From Bacteroidota bacterium (GTDB lineage: Bacteria; Bacteroidota; Bacteroidia; Bacteroidales; UBA1402), in NCBI GenBank assembly GCA_030706285.1, contig JAUZOU010000187.1, positions 1 through 6,152 on the forward strand: a DNA stretch of 6,152 nt, in the 5' to 3' direction. Below are positions 5,596 through 6,152 of the stretch, one piece after another. The translations under genes were made by a program, and so were the position numbers. Below the pieces are notes generated by a model. It ran no database searches. It was given only the letters and a program-made list of their open reading frames with translations, and was not told where the DNA came from. Within the stretch, counting starts at the first letter, position 1. Each line of letters begins with the position of its first letter.

Positions 5596-6152
5596 ATGAA
5601 CAGACTCTGCATACTTGTTTTGGCAATTGGTTGTACCTGTTTCTCTGCAGAAGCACAAAAAGCCAGGAAAGACACCCTGAGCCAACGTAACGTTACGTTG
5701 CAAAAGGATGAACCCAACATAAAAAAGTCGGAAAAAATACTCTTGCTGCCTGATCTGGAGACCCAGACACTCGAAAAAAGGCCTTCTTTTTTCTCTCTGT
5801 CCCCTAACCCGGCTTCACTTCCAGGGATTTACCTTCCATTACAAGCACCGGATATTTTAACCGCTTATCCTGCTCAGGATAAAATCGGTTACTTCCGTTT
5901 CGGCGGAGGCAGCAAAATGGCTTTTACCGGAGACGCGCAGTTGAACCTGATCCGTTTGCCCAAACAGACGCTGGACATCCGGTTGATGCACCGGTCCATT
6001 TTCGGCGACATCACCAATTCATTGAACCACTCGTACCGGTCGTATATGAACAGAAACCGGCTGATGGCCAATTATACCTTTCACTTACCCGGAAATGAGT
6101 TGAAAGTCGGGCTTAGCCAGCAATACAATGCGTGGAACTATTACGGAACGTA
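5596..6152 (+). CDS. Exported, probable outer-membrane beta-barrel protein (partial, 3' end missing)
   Basis: The frame opens at the ATG 4 bases after the TPR stop and stays open for 185 codons to the right edge. Residues 1-20 are a clear signal peptide (hydrophobic 4-16, SAEA then Gln21, a signal peptidase I site). A charged, probably unstructured linker (21-60) contains RNVTLQKDEPNIKKSEKI at 31-48. This resembles, from memory, the N-terminal motif of barrel-like proteins encoded after large TPR genes in Bacteroidota. From about 97 onward the sequence alternates polar and non-polar residues with many aromatics (GYFRFGGGS at 98-106, MANYTFHLPGNELKVGLSQQ at 157-176), as in transmembrane beta strands and tight turns. 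No TonB-dependent receptor plug or carboxypeptidase-like N-domain appears in the visible part, so a plain TonB receptor is not supported. It is presumably co-transcribed with the TPR gene. Function unknown. Confidence 0.8.
   Translation, partial: MNRLCILVLAIGCTCFSAEAQKARKDTLSQRNVTLQKDEPNIKKSEKILLLPDLETQTLEKRPSFFSLSPNPASLPGIYLPLQAPDILTAYPAQDKIGYFRFGGGSKMAFTGDAQLNLIRLPKQTLDIRLMHRSIFGDITNSLNHSYRSYMNRNRLMANYTFHLPGNELKVGLSQQYNAWNYYGT
5683..5700. repeat. 18-bp perfect palindrome inside the barrel gene
   Basis: CAACGTAAC followed directly by GTTACGTTG, a perfect inverted repeat with no loop, ending in mismatches on both sides. It covers codons 30-35 (QRNVTL) of the barrel protein, 87 bases after its ATG. 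It could be a binding site for a dimeric regulator or simply follow from the codons used. Nothing else in the sequence settles which. Confidence 0.6.

Noticed and set aside
5502..5720. A 72-codon minus-strand frame spanning the TPR-barrel junction
   Set aside because: The plus-strand genes have a stop, a 4-base gap, a start and a signal peptide here, so the antisense frame is incidental.
5773..5793. A/T-rich inverted repeat with a run of T resembling a terminator
   Set aside because: The stem has a mismatch, almost no loop and only GGCC at its centre. It lies inside the open barrel frame, so it is more likely Lys and Phe codons.

Overview
The window looks like chromosomal DNA from the phylum Bacteroidota, most likely order Bacteroidales. 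The evidence is two exact matches to the Bacteroidota -7 promoter consensus (TAnnTTTG), the near absence of Shine-Dalgarno sequences, a Bacteroidales-style C-terminal processing protease, and a large exported TPR protein followed by a beta-barrel-like protein. Genus cannot be assigned from the sequence alone.

Left arm (1-1744, minus strand): a PfkB/ribokinase-family kinase (755-1744) is followed after 4 bases by an exported S41 C-terminal processing peptidase (1-750). The peptidase runs off the left edge before its catalytic Ser/Lys region. The two form a leftward transcription unit.

Centre (1745-2055): two identical tRNA-Asn(GTT) genes lie in tandem, 17 bases apart counting the full 78-bp repeats. 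A well-formed Bacteroidota promoter precedes them and a factor-independent terminator begins 3 bases after the second one. The -33 element of the tRNA promoter shares one base with the -7 element of the leftward kinase promoter, so the two divergent promoters overlap. The spacer between the tRNAs carries an extra copy of the 7-base 5' acceptor strand, which can form a competing hairpin with the 3' acceptor strand of the first tRNA.

Right arm (2056-6152, plus strand): a tightly packed operon of a zinc-ribbon Nudix hydrolase (2056-2583), a 1003-residue exported TPR protein (2580-5591, overlapping by ATGA) and the first 185 codons of an exported, probably outer-membrane beta-barrel protein (5596 to the right edge). 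The TPR and barrel proteins plausibly work together in the envelope, and the Nudix enzyme is cytoplasmic. No convincing dedicated promoter was seen between the tRNA terminator and the Nudix gene. There are no mobile elements, CRISPR arrays or rRNA genes. Most of the window is ordinary core genome. The less usual signals are the tRNA spacer hairpin, the overlapping divergent promoters, the uncharacterised TPR-barrel pair and an 18-bp perfect palindrome in the barrel gene.
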